Shown piece after piece: positions 47,652-56,693 of a stretch of 64,000 bases of DNA. Source of the stretch: Planctomycetota bacterium (GTDB lineage: Bacteria > Planctomycetota > UBA11346); the NCBI GenBank assembly GCA_013816485.1, contig JACDEI010000006.1:63139-127138 (forward strand), written 5' to 3'. A program made the translations under genes and the position numbers. The notes below the pieces were generated by a model, which was not told the DNA's origin, did not search any database, and saw nothing but the letters and a program-made list of their open reading frames with translations. The first letter of the stretch is position 1. Every line of letters begins with the position of its first letter.

Positions 47652-48204
47652 GTCCCTCGATTCCCTGACCGCTTCCTTCCCCGACGCAGCGAAAGACATC
47701 CGTCTCAATCTCTCCGCCGTACTCCAGGCCGGCGTGTTGTCCCCGGCGCAACGCTGGGGTGTGGCGCTCGCCTCTGCTTATGCCGCGCGCAACAACGATG
47801 TCATCGCCGCCGTGCGTTCAGCAGCAGAGGTCGAACTGCTCGATGGCATCGATCCGGTGGTCGCTGACGCACAAGGTGCTGCCGCGGTGATGGCGATGAA
47901 CAACGTCTACTACCGTTTCCGCCATTTCATGGGCGGCGCCTACGACAGCAAGCCGCCGCGCCTGCGTATGAATAAACTGGCGCAGCCGTCCACCGACAAG
48001 GCGACCTTTGAACTCATCAGCTTGGCGGTGAGCGCCATCAATGGCTGCGAGATGTGCGTGAAATCGCACGATCAGGCGGTGAAACATGCCGGATTGACGG
48101 ACGATCATGTGCATGAAGCCGTGCGCATCGCTGCGGTCGTCCACGCGGCCGCCGTGTCGCGGGAACTGGCATCTGGAGTGGTTGCATCGGATGTGCAGCC
48201 ATGA
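47650..48204 (+). CDS. ahpD: Alkyl hydroperoxide reductase AhpD
   Basis: The 184-residue protein has AhpD organisation. The redox pair is CEMC in SAINGCEMCVKSHDQAVKHA (about 132-135), with the conserved downstream His. The N-terminus has LTASFPDAAKDIRLNLSAVL, and the helix AMNNVYYRFRHFMGGAYDSK is characteristic of AhpD/CMD family. It would pass reducing power to AhpC. Its stop overlaps an ATG (ATGA) that is probably not the dps start. It lies between ahpC and dps in the same direction; the duplicated leader separates it from ahpC. Confidence 0.92.
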   Translation: MSLDSLTASFPDAAKDIRLNLSAVLQAGVLSPAQRWGVALASAYAARNNDVIAAVRSAAEVELLDGIDPVVADAQGAAAVMAMNNVYYRFRHFMGGAYDSKPPRLRMNKLAQPSTDKATFELISLAVSAINGCEMCVKSHDQAVKHAGLTDDHVHEAVRIAAVVHAAAVSRELASGVVASDVQP

Positions 48205-48287
48205 AAGGTTTCCCACGCATCGCCACCCCGTCGGCGCGGCATGCACCAACCGCCGCGTCATCTCCTCCTGCTTCGCAAGGAACTCCC

Positions 48288-48728
48288 ATGGCCACTCCCG
48301 TCATCAAAGCCCTCGCCGGCGTGCTCGCCGATACCTACGCCCTGGCGGTGAAGACCCACGGCGCGCACTGGAACGTCACCGGCACCGGCTTCTTCCAATT
48401 GCACGACGCCTTCGGCGTGCAGTACGACGCGTTGTTCACCGCCGCCGACGATCTCGCCGAACGCATCCGCGCACTGGGTGAATCCGCACCCGCCGGCATC
48501 GGCACCTTGGCCAAGCTCGCCAACATCAGCGACCTGGGTGACGACCACGAAGGCCGCACCCTGGCCAAGGCTCTGCGCGACGATCACCGCGCCATGTCCA
48601 AGTCCTGCGAGAAGGCCCGTGCCATCGCGGAAAAAGCCGGCGATGAGGCCACCGTCGACATGCTCATCGGCCGCATCGAGGTCCACGACAAGACCGCTTG
48701 GATGCTCGACGCGTATTCGGCGAAGTGA
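48288..48728 (+). CDS. dps: Dps-type ferritin-like DNA protection protein
   Basis: The ATG at 48288 with AAGGA upstream gives 146 residues. An in-frame start at 48201 would add 29 residues without similarity. The ferroxidase-centre motifs are clear: KTHGAHWNVTGTGFFQLHDA (His, His) and GVQYDALFTAADDLAERIRA (Asp, Glu). Dps proteins form 12-mers that oxidise ferrous iron with peroxide and shield DNA. It is third in the ahpC, ahpD, dps order, fitting an oxidative stress unit. Confidence 0.92.
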   Translation: MATPVIKALAGVLADTYALAVKTHGAHWNVTGTGFFQLHDAFGVQYDALFTAADDLAERIRALGESAPAGIGTLAKLANISDLGDDHEGRTLAKALRDDHRAMSKSCEKARAIAEKAGDEATVDMLIGRIEVHDKTAWMLDAYSAK

Positions 48729-48781
48729 GCACTCGGTAGTTCCGGCATCACCGAACGAGGCCAAACGTCTGGCCAACCAGT

Positions 48782-48824
48782 GACGCCCGGGACCGCCGGT
48801 TGGAAACCGGCGGTCCCGAGCGTC
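48782..48824 (+). terminator. Strong GC hairpin after dps
   Basis: CGGGACCGCCGGTT (48788-48801) and AACCGGCGGTCCCG (48805-48818) pair perfectly over 14 bases with a GGA loop. GACGC and GCGTC extend the stem with one mismatch. It lies 60 bases after the dps stop and ends the oxidative stress unit. There is no long U-tract. Confidence 0.7.
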
Positions 48825-48893
48825 GCCGCGGTGATCAGTGTCGTCCTTGTTGCTCGCTGGTCTCAGCCTATCTCCTGATTACAGGAGATCGTG

Positions 48894-50774
48894 ATGCGCT
48901 ACCACCTGTTGGTGCTGTTGTTTGGTTTGGCGATGACCGCCAGCATGAGCGCTGCCGAACGGCCCAACATCCTGTGGCTGACCTGCGAGGACATGAGCCC
49001 GCACCTGGGCTGTTACGGCGATGTTGACGCGCGCACGCCGAACATCGATGCGTTGGCAGCACGCAGCATCCGCTTTACCCACTCCTTCGCCACTGCACCG
49101 GTGTGCTCTCCGGCGCGCAGTTGCCTGATCACTGGGATGTATGCCACCTCGCTCGGCACCCAGCGTTTACGCTCCGCCTTTCCGGTTCCGGCTGACGTCC
49201 GCGGCTTCCCCACCTATTTGCGTAGCGCTGGTTATTACTGCACCAACAACGTCAAGACCGACTACAACCTGCGCGATGAAGCCAGCTTCATCGCCGACGC
49301 ATGGGATGAGTCATCGGCCAAGGCGCACTGGCGTGGGCGAACGTCGGGCCAGCCGTTCTTCGCGGTGTTCAACAGCATGACCACCCATCAGTCGCGCACG
49401 AGCGTGTGGCCCAACGAGCAGTTTGAGCGCGAGGTCGCTGCGCGTCTGAAACCGAGCGAGCGCCATGACCCCGCACGCGTCACCTTGCCGCCGTATTATC
49501 CCGACACCGACCTCGCCCGTCGGGCGTGGGCACGCTACCACGACTGCATCAGCGTGATGGATCAGGAAATCGGCGCATTGCTGGCCCAACTCGAAGCCGA
49601 TGGCTTGGCCGACGACACCATTGTGTTCTTTTATTCCGACCACGGGATGGGCATGCCGCGCGGCAAACGTGTGCTGCACGACTCCGGCCTGCGTGTGCCG
49701 TTGTTGGTGTATGTGCCCGAGCGCTGGCGCGCCTGGGCTCCCGGCGCTGCGGGTTCGACCAGCAATAGACTGGTGAGCTTCGTCGACTTTGCACCGACCG
49801 TGCTCGGTTTGGCTGGGGTCACTCCGCCAGAATACCTGCAAGGCAGCGCGTTCATGGGCCCGACTGCCGGTGTTCCACGCACGCACGTGTTCGGCGCTCG
49901 CGACCGTGTCGACGAAGTTTTTGATCTCGCCCGCTCAGTACGCGATGAGCGCTGGCTGTACATCCGCACCTTCATGCCGCATCAGGGTTGGATGCCGGCA
50001 GAGCGGTATTCCGACGCGTCAGCGTTTCGCCGCGAGCTGCGTTACCGGGCTGAACAAGGCACGCTGTCACCAGCGGTGATGGCCTACGCTGCGCCAGCGC
50101 GTGCGCGTGAGGAGCTTTACGACACGCAAGCCGATCCCCATCAACTGGTCAACCGCGCCAATGACCCGGCGGCACAGGAGGTTCTCGCCAACCTGCGCAC
50201 GACGCTCTACGAGTGGCTCCTTGCCAGCCACGATGCTGGCTTCGTCAACGAACCTGACATGCGCCGACGGATGGGACCCGATGGAACGCCATTGCAGGTC
50301 GCCCGCGATCCACAGCGCTATCCGCTCGCACGTTTGTTGGCCGCCGCCGATCTGGTCGGCGACGCCGCCCACGCAGATGATCTCGCCGCACTCTGTCGCA
50401 CCGATGATCCAGGCTTGCGCTATTGGGGCGCAGTAGGCCTCAACGCGCTCGGTGATACCCACACTGCAGAATTCGTGCTTCATGATGCCGACGTGGTGGT
50501 ACGCATCGAAGCCGCAGCAGCCATCCTGCGTCAACGCGATCATGCTGGCGCACGCACCGTGCTGATCAGCGCACTCGATGATCAGCAATCTGATGTCGTC
50601 CTCCACGCCGCCCGTGCGCTGGAACTCGCAGGAGCCAACGCCGCTCCCGCACGGTTGGAAATGCACCGCGTGATGGAACAGGCCCGTGCGCGTGAAGCGC
50701 ACGACACGATGTACCTCTTCATCCGTTTCAGTTTGGACGCTGCCTTGGAGCAGTTTGGGCCATCGCCCTACTGA
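48894..50774 (+). CDS. Secreted sulfatase with HEAT-like C-terminus
   Basis: The ATG at 48894 (GAG-rich site ACAGGAGATCGTG upstream) gives 626 residues. A signal peptide (YHLLVLLFGLAMTASMSAA) is followed by RPNILWLTCEDMSPHLGCYG and the sulfatase signature PVCSPARSCLITGMY, where Cys about 71 (CSPAR) is the formylglycine site. Downstream are the metal and substrate motifs IVFFYSDHGMGMPRGKRVLH. The last 150 residues (AAAILRQRDHAGARTVLISA) look like HEAT-type helices. It hydrolyses sulfate esters of polysaccharide or glycan in the periplasm or outside. It needs a formylglycine-generating enzyme or anSME; neither is evident nearby except the SUMF-like kinase domain, which lacks the cysteine pair. 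Confidence 0.88.
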   Translation: MRYHLLVLLFGLAMTASMSAAERPNILWLTCEDMSPHLGCYGDVDARTPNIDALAARSIRFTHSFATAPVCSPARSCLITGMYATSLGTQRLRSAFPVPADVRGFPTYLRSAGYYCTNNVKTDYNLRDEASFIADAWDESSAKAHWRGRTSGQPFFAVFNSMTTHQSRTSVWPNEQFEREVAARLKPSERHDPARVTLPPYYPDTDLARRAWARYHDCISVMDQEIGALLAQLEADGLADDTIVFFYSDHGMGMPRGKRVLHDSGLRVPLLVYVPERWRAWAPGAAGSTSNRLVSFVDFAPTVLGLAGVTPPEYLQGSAFMGPTAGVPRTHVFGARDRVDEVFDLARSVRDERWLYIRTFMPHQGWMPAERYSDASAFRRELRYRAEQGTLSPAVMAYAAPARAREELYDTQADPHQLVNRANDPAAQEVLANLRTTLYEWLLASHDAGFVNEPDMRRRMGPDGTPLQVARDPQRYPLARLLAAADLVGDAAHADDLAALCRTDDPGLRYWGAVGLNALGDTHTAEFVLHDADVVVRIEAAAAILRQRDHAGARTVLISALDDQQSDVVLHAARALELAGANAAPARLEMHRVMEQARAREAHDTMYLFIRFSLDAALEQFGPSPY

Positions 50775-51089
50775 ATTTCCCTCAATAGCGTTCAATAGCG
50801 TTCAATAGCGTGACGGTCTGCGAACGTCCAACTGGTTGCTCGCCGCCTACGCGACGAAATCGCGTTCTTCCCAGGGGAACCGCGCGCGACGGCAATCTTC
50901 GATCTTCCAATGCCATGCGACCGCCGACACCACCGGCAGCCGTTGCGCTCTGCCCCCGGGTTCACGGTTTCTTCATCTTGAGCCGTTTTCCGACATGATT
51001 CTGGAAGATGATGGCGCGACCTATAATCGGGTTCTAACTTCCGCCTCGATCGTCCCGTCCTCATCTGCCCCTCATCTGCCAGGCCCACC
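50775..51089. other. Gap with TTCAATAGCG tandem repeat and leader of the ene-reductase gene
   Basis: Directly after the sulfatase stop, TTCAATAGCG (first copy CTCAATAGCG) repeats three times at 50781-50810. The rest of the 315-base gap holds no gene. Its right part carries the promoter noted separately. Confidence 0.6.
51022..51027 (+). promoter_or_regulatory. Candidate -10 box of the ene-reductase gene
   Basis: A perfect TATAAT sits 63 bases before the ATG at 51090. The matching -35 position (about 50999-51004, TTCTGG) is weak, so an activator or an extended -10 may be needed. Confidence 0.4.
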
Positions 51090-52163
51090 ATGTCCACCGC
51101 TCCGCTCTTCACGCCCGTCACCCTCGGCGCGCTCGCGCTGCCCAACCGCATCGTCATGGCACCGCTGACGCGCTGTCGTGCCGATGCCGAGCACGTGCCG
51201 ACCGATCTGATGGTCACGTACTACAGCCAACGCGCGAGTGCGGGCGTGATCATCGCCGAGGCGACTATGGTCATGGAAGGCAACTCGTCCTTCGGCGGGC
51301 GCGAACCCGGGATCTATTCCGCTGCACAGGTGACCGCGTGGAAGAAAGTCACCGACGCGGTGCACGCCACGGGTGGGCGTATCATCCTGCAGCTCTGGCA
51401 CGGCGGCCGTGCCTGCCATCCGTACTTCAACAACGGTGCGCAACCCGTCGCGCCCAGCGCCATCGCCATCACCGGTGACGAGATCCACACGCCCGAGGGC
51501 AAGAAGCCCTATGTCCTGCCGCGTGAACTGCGCGACGATGAGCTCCCTGGGATCATCGCGGGTTTCCGCGCCGCAGCGGTAAACGCCAAGGCTGCCGGCT
51601 TCGATGGCGTCGAGGTACACGGTGCCAACGGGTATCTGCTCGACGAATTCCTGCGCGATGGCTCGAACAGACGCAGTGGTCCGTATGGTGGCCCGATCGC
51701 CAACCGTGCACGCCTGCTGCTGGAAGTCACCGATGCCGTCATCAGCGTGTGGGGCTCTGACCGTGTCGGCGTGCGACTGTCGCCGCTTAACAGCTACAAC
51801 GACATGCGCGACAGCGATCCGTCCTCCCTGACTGCCTATGTGGCTGCGCAGCTCAATGTCAGGAAGATCGCCTACCTGCACCTGATGCGTGGCGACTTCT
51901 TCCAGGTGCAAAAAGGTGACGTCGTGACCCCGGCACATGCCAACTTCACCGGCACGCTGATCGCCAACATGGGCTACAGTGCCACCGAAGCGGCTGCAGC
52001 GATCGCTGCTGGCACGGTGCACGCCGTCGCCTTCGGCCACCACTACGTCAGCAACCCGGATCTGGTCGAACGCCTGAAGGCTGACGTCGCGCTGGTCGAG
52101 CCGAATTCGAGCACCTTCTATTCCCACGACGCCAAGGGCTACACCGACTACCCCACCCGGTGA
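51090..52163 (+). CDS. NADH:flavin oxidoreductase / ene-reductase (Old Yellow Enzyme family)
   Basis: The 357-residue protein has OYE features: FTPVTLGALALPNRIVMAPL, LTRCRADAEHVPTDLMVTYY, LQLWHGGRACHP, the proton-donor region FDGVEVHGANGYLLDEFLRD, GPYGGPIANRARLLLEV and the FMN-binding VHAVAFGHHYVSNPDL. This is the NemA/XenA-like classical branch, which reduces activated alkenes and nitro compounds with NAD(P)H in the cytoplasm. The physiological substrate is unknown. It is a single gene between a sulfatase and a convergent secreted protein gene. Confidence 0.9.
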   Translation: MSTAPLFTPVTLGALALPNRIVMAPLTRCRADAEHVPTDLMVTYYSQRASAGVIIAEATMVMEGNSSFGGREPGIYSAAQVTAWKKVTDAVHATGGRIILQLWHGGRACHPYFNNGAQPVAPSAIAITGDEIHTPEGKKPYVLPRELRDDELPGIIAGFRAAAVNAKAAGFDGVEVHGANGYLLDEFLRDGSNRRSGPYGGPIANRARLLLEVTDAVISVWGSDRVGVRLSPLNSYNDMRDSDPSSLTAYVAAQLNVRKIAYLHLMRGDFFQVQKGDVVTPAHANFTGTLIANMGYSATEAAAAIAAGTVHAVAFGHHYVSNPDLVERLKADVALVEPNSSTFYSHDAKGYTDYPTR

Positions 52164-52180
52164 TGGTGGTGAAAATCAAT

Positions 52181-52227
52181 CCGGTGCCGCTCCCACCGAT
52201 GCTGGTGGCGATGCCGGATGACTTTTT
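52181..52227 (+). terminator. Candidate intrinsic terminator after the ene-reductase gene
   Basis: An imperfect stem (CCGGTGCCGC..CCACC with GGTGG..GATGCCGG, 52181-52217) is followed by TTTTT (52223-52227). It lies 18 bases after the stop. This is the only hairpin in the window with a U-tract that I noticed. Confidence 0.45.
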
Positions 52228-52241
52228 CTGCTGTTGGTGAA

Positions 52242-53792
52242 TCAACGCTGACTGGGCGCAATCGGCGGGGCGATCGTGCCGCGCAGAGTCCACGTCAGGT
52301 TGGCATCCCACAGGCGCCAGAAGTCACGCGATAAGCGTTTGGTCTGATCCGGGCGCAACTGGTTGAGCATCCAGAATCCCAGACGCCGCGCTGGCAGCTT
52401 GGCGGTGACGGCCTCGCCAGCCTTGCTTTCACCCAGGATTACCGGGTGGCCGGTGTCGAAGGCGATGATGCCCGCGCTGCGGTCCGCTGCGAGCCCAGCG
52501 ACCACTACCGCCCCAGGGGGCATGTCGAGCTTCGGTACGTAGACCTTCAGCAGATCGGGATCCTGTTCGATCGGGACCGCTTTCACCGGTCCGCTTGCCG
52601 GCAGCGGATCAAGGATCCGTACGCTGCCCGACAGGCCCGCAGCGAGCGGATGAGCACCGGCCTTGATCAGGATGGAGTCGGTGTACTCGGTTAGATGCCC
52701 ATTGTACGCCGGACGGCCGATCAAGCCGCTGATCTCCGCCAGAGCGAGGTCGGTGACCACCACCGGCGCGCGCAAGTTACGCATCACGCCGATACAACTA
52801 TGACGCGTGGCGTCACTCAGCCCGCCGGCGAGAATGACCAGTTGCTTGTCCTTCAGCAGGGCGTCGCCCTTGTCACCGACTAGGCTGTCTACACTGGCAG
52901 AGGTCACCACCATACCCGCAGCGGCGCAATGCTCGTGCAGTGCTTGTTCGAAGGGGCCTCGTCTCTCCGGGTTGTCCGAACCGGTGATCAACACGGTGAG
53001 GCCGCGCAACGATAGCGGGGCAAAACCGCGATCGGGATCCGGCGGATCGCCAAGCGGATCGCGCTTCTCCGGCAGTTCCGCAAGCAGCGCGTCGAGGCGG
53101 CCGAGTCCGGTGAAGAAGGCGCGTGCCCGCGCGTCCTCGCGATCAAGTTGCAGCACGCCTTTCCACGCCGCGGTTGCACCAGGCAGGTCACCACCACGGT
53201 CGGCCTTCTGTGCCAGTGCACCTAGGTCCTTCAGCGCTTTGGTGCGAGCCTTGGCCTCGGCCTCGCGGAAGCGGGTGCGCGCGGCGCCTTCGGCCTTGGC
53301 GAAGACGCCGCGCGCCTTGGTCAGACCGTCGTCGCGTTTGCGTACTTCGCTCTGCACCATCTCCGGCAGTGCGGGGGCAGCCGTAGCAGCCGGAGCATTG
53401 CCCAGCAGATCGGTGGTAGGCGCAGCCGACGGCGCCAGCGCCGCACGCACCTGCTCGAGCTGGCCGAGTGCAGTGAAGAACGCGGTGGCTTCGCTGTGGG
53501 ACTCGTCGAGTCGCAGGACCTCGGTCCAGGCCGACAGCGCCACCGCCTTGTCGGGTTTGCGCGCTTCGCGTTTGCCCACTGCGATCAAGCCACTGATGGC
53601 GGCGGCGTCGAGTTTGGTTTTTTCCGCCCCGTAGGTGCGCTGCGCCACATCAACCGCACTCTGGTAGATATCGATCTGGCCGTCACTCCAGGCTTTCCAC
53701 GCAGCAAGCGCCTCGTCGACCGTCACATGGGTTGCCGCCGACAGCGGTAACACCAGACAGCCCAACAAAAACAGGCGATACAGCGGGGTCAT
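52242..53792 (-). CDS. Secreted protein with helical repeats and a ThuA/GATase1-like C-terminal domain
   Basis: The 516-residue protein has a signal peptide (LYRLFLLGCLVLPLSAA). The N-terminal half (about 20-260) is alanine/arginine-rich and helical, with two similar tandem segments, each ending in ALSAWTEVLRLDESHSEATAFFTALG or TAAWKGVLQLDREDARARAFFTGLG, suggesting duplicated TPR-like units. The C-terminal half (LRGLTVLITGSDNPERRGPF, DKQLVILAGGLSD, GHPVILGESKAGEAVTAKLP) resembles the ThuA or glutamine-amidotransferase-like fold. Function unknown; it is probably periplasmic. Confidence 0.7.
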   Translation of the reverse strand: MTPLYRLFLLGCLVLPLSAATHVTVDEALAAWKAWSDGQIDIYQSAVDVAQRTYGAEKTKLDAAAISGLIAVGKREARKPDKAVALSAWTEVLRLDESHSEATAFFTALGQLEQVRAALAPSAAPTTDLLGNAPAATAAPALPEMVQSEVRKRDDGLTKARGVFAKAEGAARTRFREAEAKARTKALKDLGALAQKADRGGDLPGATAAWKGVLQLDREDARARAFFTGLGRLDALLAELPEKRDPLGDPPDPDRGFAPLSLRGLTVLITGSDNPERRGPFEQALHEHCAAAGMVVTSASVDSLVGDKGDALLKDKQLVILAGGLSDATRHSCIGVMRNLRAPVVVTDLALAEISGLIGRPAYNGHLTEYTDSILIKAGAHPLAAGLSGSVRILDPLPASGPVKAVPIEQDPDLLKVYVPKLDMPPGAVVVAGLAADRSAGIIAFDTGHPVILGESKAGEAVTAKLPARRLGFWMLNQLRPDQTKRLSRDFWRLWDANLTWTLRGTIAPPIAPSQR

Positions 53793-54103
53793 GACCGCGT
53801 CTCCAGGGGTCTAACGCAACCCACTTGGTATCGTGACACCACGCGTGCTCAACCATGGCAGTGCGAGCTACCTACGGCTGACAACGGTTGCTGGTTTGCC
53901 CGCGAAACACCAGCGCAGCTGTGGCTCACCTACGTCGCCTTCCTGCCGATGACGTGGCTGTTGCGCGGCATCTTTGCCCTCCACCAGCCGAGACCCCCGC
54001 GGCCGCGAAGCGACAATCACGCCGCACGCCAGCGCGGTCAGGATGCTCGTCACACCAGTGACCTGACTGCATTTTGTGTTTGAATAACAGCACTGTTACC
54101 AAC
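53793..54103. other. Divergent intergenic region before the first cytochrome gene
   Basis: About 310 bases between divergently transcribed genes. Short open frames occur on both strands (around 53868-54117) but none has a recognisable protein, a ribosome binding site and a plausible composition together. The promoters of both neighbours should lie here; no clear consensus pair was found. Confidence 0.5.
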
Positions 54104-56671
54104 ATGAACAACCCCACCCATCACCGTCCTATCCCCTTATCCGGCGTGTCCTTCGGCCTCTCCTTCGGCGTGTTGCTGATGATGTGGCCGAGCCTCGCGT
54201 CGAGTGCCGACAGCGGGAAGGCGCTGCCGGCCTTCTTGGAGACGCACTGCAGCGAATGCCATGGCGGCAAGAAGCCGGAAGCCGGACTCGCGGTGGGCAA
54301 ACTGGCCCTGCGGTTCGACGATCCGGTCAGCGCTGGCCATTGGACGCGCATCCATGACCAACTGGTGGCCGGCGAGATGCCGCCCAAGACCAGCACGGAT
54401 CCGCGTCCACCTGCGACTGAGGTGGCGGCCATCACCGCATGGCTGCGCCAGCAGTTGCATGCCGCGTCGTTGCTGCGTCAGCAGCAGATGGGTCGCGCAC
54501 TGGTGCGCCGCCTCAACCGCCAGGAATACGAGTTCACCTTGCGCGACCTGTTGGGCGTACCAGTGCAGGTGCGCGAGCTGCTGCCGGAGGATGGGCTGGT
54601 CGGCGGCTTCGACACAGTGGCCAGTGGGCTCGATATCTCCGCCACCCACTTGGTGCGCTACCAACAGGCGGCGGACCGCGCGTTGGCCGTAGCCATGCCC
54701 GACGCCGCGCCCCGCTTGGTCAAGGAAACCCTCAGCGGACGGCAATGGTTCGACCGCGTCCACCCCAACATCGCGAAATTCCGCGGCAAGTCGTTCACTC
54801 TCGAAGGCGATCCTGCCGGCGACGGAGTCGGAGTCCTTTACCAATACGACACGCTGAGCGACACCGACCTCCGCGCCCAGCAGCGTCCGCAGACTCCAGG
54901 GATCTACCGCCTGCGGCTGACTGCGGCCGCGCGCAATACCAACGGCCAACCGTTGCCGCTGCGGCTGGTGTGGGAGGGCGTGCGTCACGATGCGCGCCTC
55001 ACCCATCTGATCGGCTACCGCGATGTGCCGGCAGGCAAGCCGACAACGCTCGAGATCATGGTCGAGGTCCCGCCTGAGCGTGTTCCCCACCACCACATCG
55101 TCTTGCAAGCGTTCACCCTGCCGCCCGTGCCGCGTCACGACGGTATGGACCAGACACCGCCCAACCACGCGACAGCGCCGGCGCTGGAGATCCACCGCTA
55201 TGAGATCGAAGGGCCACTCGGCGCGTGGCCCTCGCCTGGTTATCGTGCGTTGTTCAGCGACTTACCCTATGAGCCGCGTTCCTTCGTAGCGGCACGCACT
55301 GCTGGTAAGCCGGTGCCAACGGAGGATTTCCGTACCTGGCCGCCCGATCGTTTCGCACAGAACCCATTGGTGCCGGTCAGCAGCAATCCCCGCGCCGACG
55401 CCGAGCGGTTGATCCGCGCCTTCCTACCGCGTGCGTTCCGGCGCCCGGTGGACGGTGCGCTGGTGGACGGCTACGTGCGCTTCGCCCACGAGCGCCTGGA
55501 GCGCGGCATCGAGTTCGGCGAAACGATGCGCGCGACCTATCGTGCGATCCTGTGTTCTCCGCATTTCCTTTTCCTGTTGTCCCGCCCAGGGAAACTCGAC
55601 GACCACGCGTTGGCGTCACGGTTGTCGTACTTCCTGTGGGCATCCCAACCCGACGACACGCTGCGTGCGTTGGCGGATAGCGGGAAGCTGCGCCAGTCCG
55701 TGGTACTGCGTGGCGAGGTCGAGCGGATGCTGAAAGATCCCAAGGCCCAGCGCTTCGTCACGCGTTTCGTCGACCAGTGGCTGGGCCTGCGCGACGTGCT
55801 GGCGATGAAACCCGATGAAGTGTATCTTGAGTACGATGATCACCTGGGTGCCGCATTGGCACCGGAAACCCAGCATTTTGTCCGCGAACTGCTGGAGCGG
55901 GACCTGGGTGTGGGCGCGCTGGTCGACTCCGACTGGACCTTCGTCAATCAGCGCTTGGCCAAACATTACGGCATCGCCGGGGTGCACGGCTTCGAGTTCC
56001 GCAAGGTCGCGCTGCGCCCGGAACACCACCGTGGTGGCGTGTTGACGCACGCTGGCGTACTGAAAGCCACCACCAACGGCACCTACACCTCTCCGATCAA
56101 ACGCGGCGTCTGGCTGCTGGAACAGCTCGTCGGTCGTCCTCCGTCGCCGCCTCCACCCGATATCGAAGCGGTGCAGCCAGACATCCGCGGTGCCACCACC
56201 CTGCGTCAGCAGATCGAAAAACACCGGGCATTGACCGCTTGCGCCGGTTGCCATGCAAAGATCGATCCCCCTGGGTTCGCCTTGGAGCATTACGACGTGC
56301 TGGGTGGTTACCGCACACGCTACCGCACGCCCTCGCCTGGAGAGGGAGTCAAGGCGTCGCTGGAGAAACTCACCAGTTACCCTGATCTTAAGCAGGTGTG
56401 GCTGGTGTCGCCGGTCGACAGTTCCGCCACCACCGACGGGGGCGAGCGCTTCGATGATCTTGCGGGCTACAAACGCATCCTGCTGCGAGACGTCGACCAG
56501 GTCGCGCGTACGGTGGTGCGCAAGCTGATGATCTACGGTACCGGCAGCGATGCGCAGTTCGCCGACCGTGAGCTGATGGACCAGATTATCGCCACTACTC
56601 GCCCACAGGGCCACGGCCTGCGCAGCCTCGTCCATGCCCTGGTGCAGAGCCGGGCGTTCCTGCAGCAATAA
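54104..56671 (+). CDS. Large secreted DUF1587/DUF1592/DUF1588/DUF1585 cytochrome protein, copy 1
   Basis: The ATG at 54104 gives 855 residues; a TTG upstream is also in frame. A signal peptide (VSFGLSFGVLLMMWPSLASS) is followed by a c-type heme site CSECH (about 49) in a PSCyt1-like domain. Then come DUF1587 (LVRRLNRQEYEFTLRDLLGV), DUF1595 (AFLPRAFRRPVDGALVDGYV), DUF1592 (ALASRLSYFLWASQPDDTLR), DUF1588 (GVLTHAGVLKATTNGTYTSP, CAGCHAKIDPPGFALEHYD, second CxxCH about 712) and DUF1585 (VVRKLMIYGTG). The family is secreted and typical of planctomycetes and verrucomicrobia. It is always paired with DUF1552 proteins; the enzymatic role is unknown. Confidence 0.9.
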   Translation: MNNPTHHRPIPLSGVSFGLSFGVLLMMWPSLASSADSGKALPAFLETHCSECHGGKKPEAGLAVGKLALRFDDPVSAGHWTRIHDQLVAGEMPPKTSTDPRPPATEVAAITAWLRQQLHAASLLRQQQMGRALVRRLNRQEYEFTLRDLLGVPVQVRELLPEDGLVGGFDTVASGLDISATHLVRYQQAADRALAVAMPDAAPRLVKETLSGRQWFDRVHPNIAKFRGKSFTLEGDPAGDGVGVLYQYDTLSDTDLRAQQRPQTPGIYRLRLTAAARNTNGQPLPLRLVWEGVRHDARLTHLIGYRDVPAGKPTTLEIMVEVPPERVPHHHIVLQAFTLPPVPRHDGMDQTPPNHATAPALEIHRYEIEGPLGAWPSPGYRALFSDLPYEPRSFVAARTAGKPVPTEDFRTWPPDRFAQNPLVPVSSNPRADAERLIRAFLPRAFRRPVDGALVDGYVRFAHERLERGIEFGETMRATYRAILCSPHFLFLLSRPGKLDDHALASRLSYFLWASQPDDTLRALADSGKLRQSVVLRGEVERMLKDPKAQRFVTRFVDQWLGLRDVLAMKPDEVYLEYDDHLGAALAPETQHFVRELLERDLGVGALVDSDWTFVNQRLAKHYGIAGVHGFEFRKVALRPEHHRGGVLTHAGVLKATTNGTYTSPIKRGVWLLEQLVGRPPSPPPPDIEAVQPDIRGATTLRQQIEKHRALTACAGCHAKIDPPGFALEHYDVLGGYRTRYRTPSPGEGVKASLEKLTSYPDLKQVWLVSPVDSSATTDGGERFDDLAGYKRILLRDVDQVARTVVRKLMIYGTGSDAQFADRELMDQIIATTRPQGHGLRSLVHALVQSRAFLQQ

Positions 56672-56693
56672 CCGACCAACGGAGTCCACGCAC

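Noticed and set aside
47406..47751. Two similar minus-strand open frames over the 127-bp duplication
   Set aside because: They are the duplicated repeat translated in one frame, with no family match, and one overlaps ahpD in antisense.
48201..48287. N-terminal extension of Dps starting at the ATGA overlap with ahpD
   Set aside because: The 29 extra residues have no similarity to Dps, and the ATG at 48288 has its own ribosome binding site.
53868..54117. Short minus-strand frames before the first cytochrome gene
   Set aside because: No recognisable domain, no ribosome binding site, and composition typical of an antisense or leader frame.
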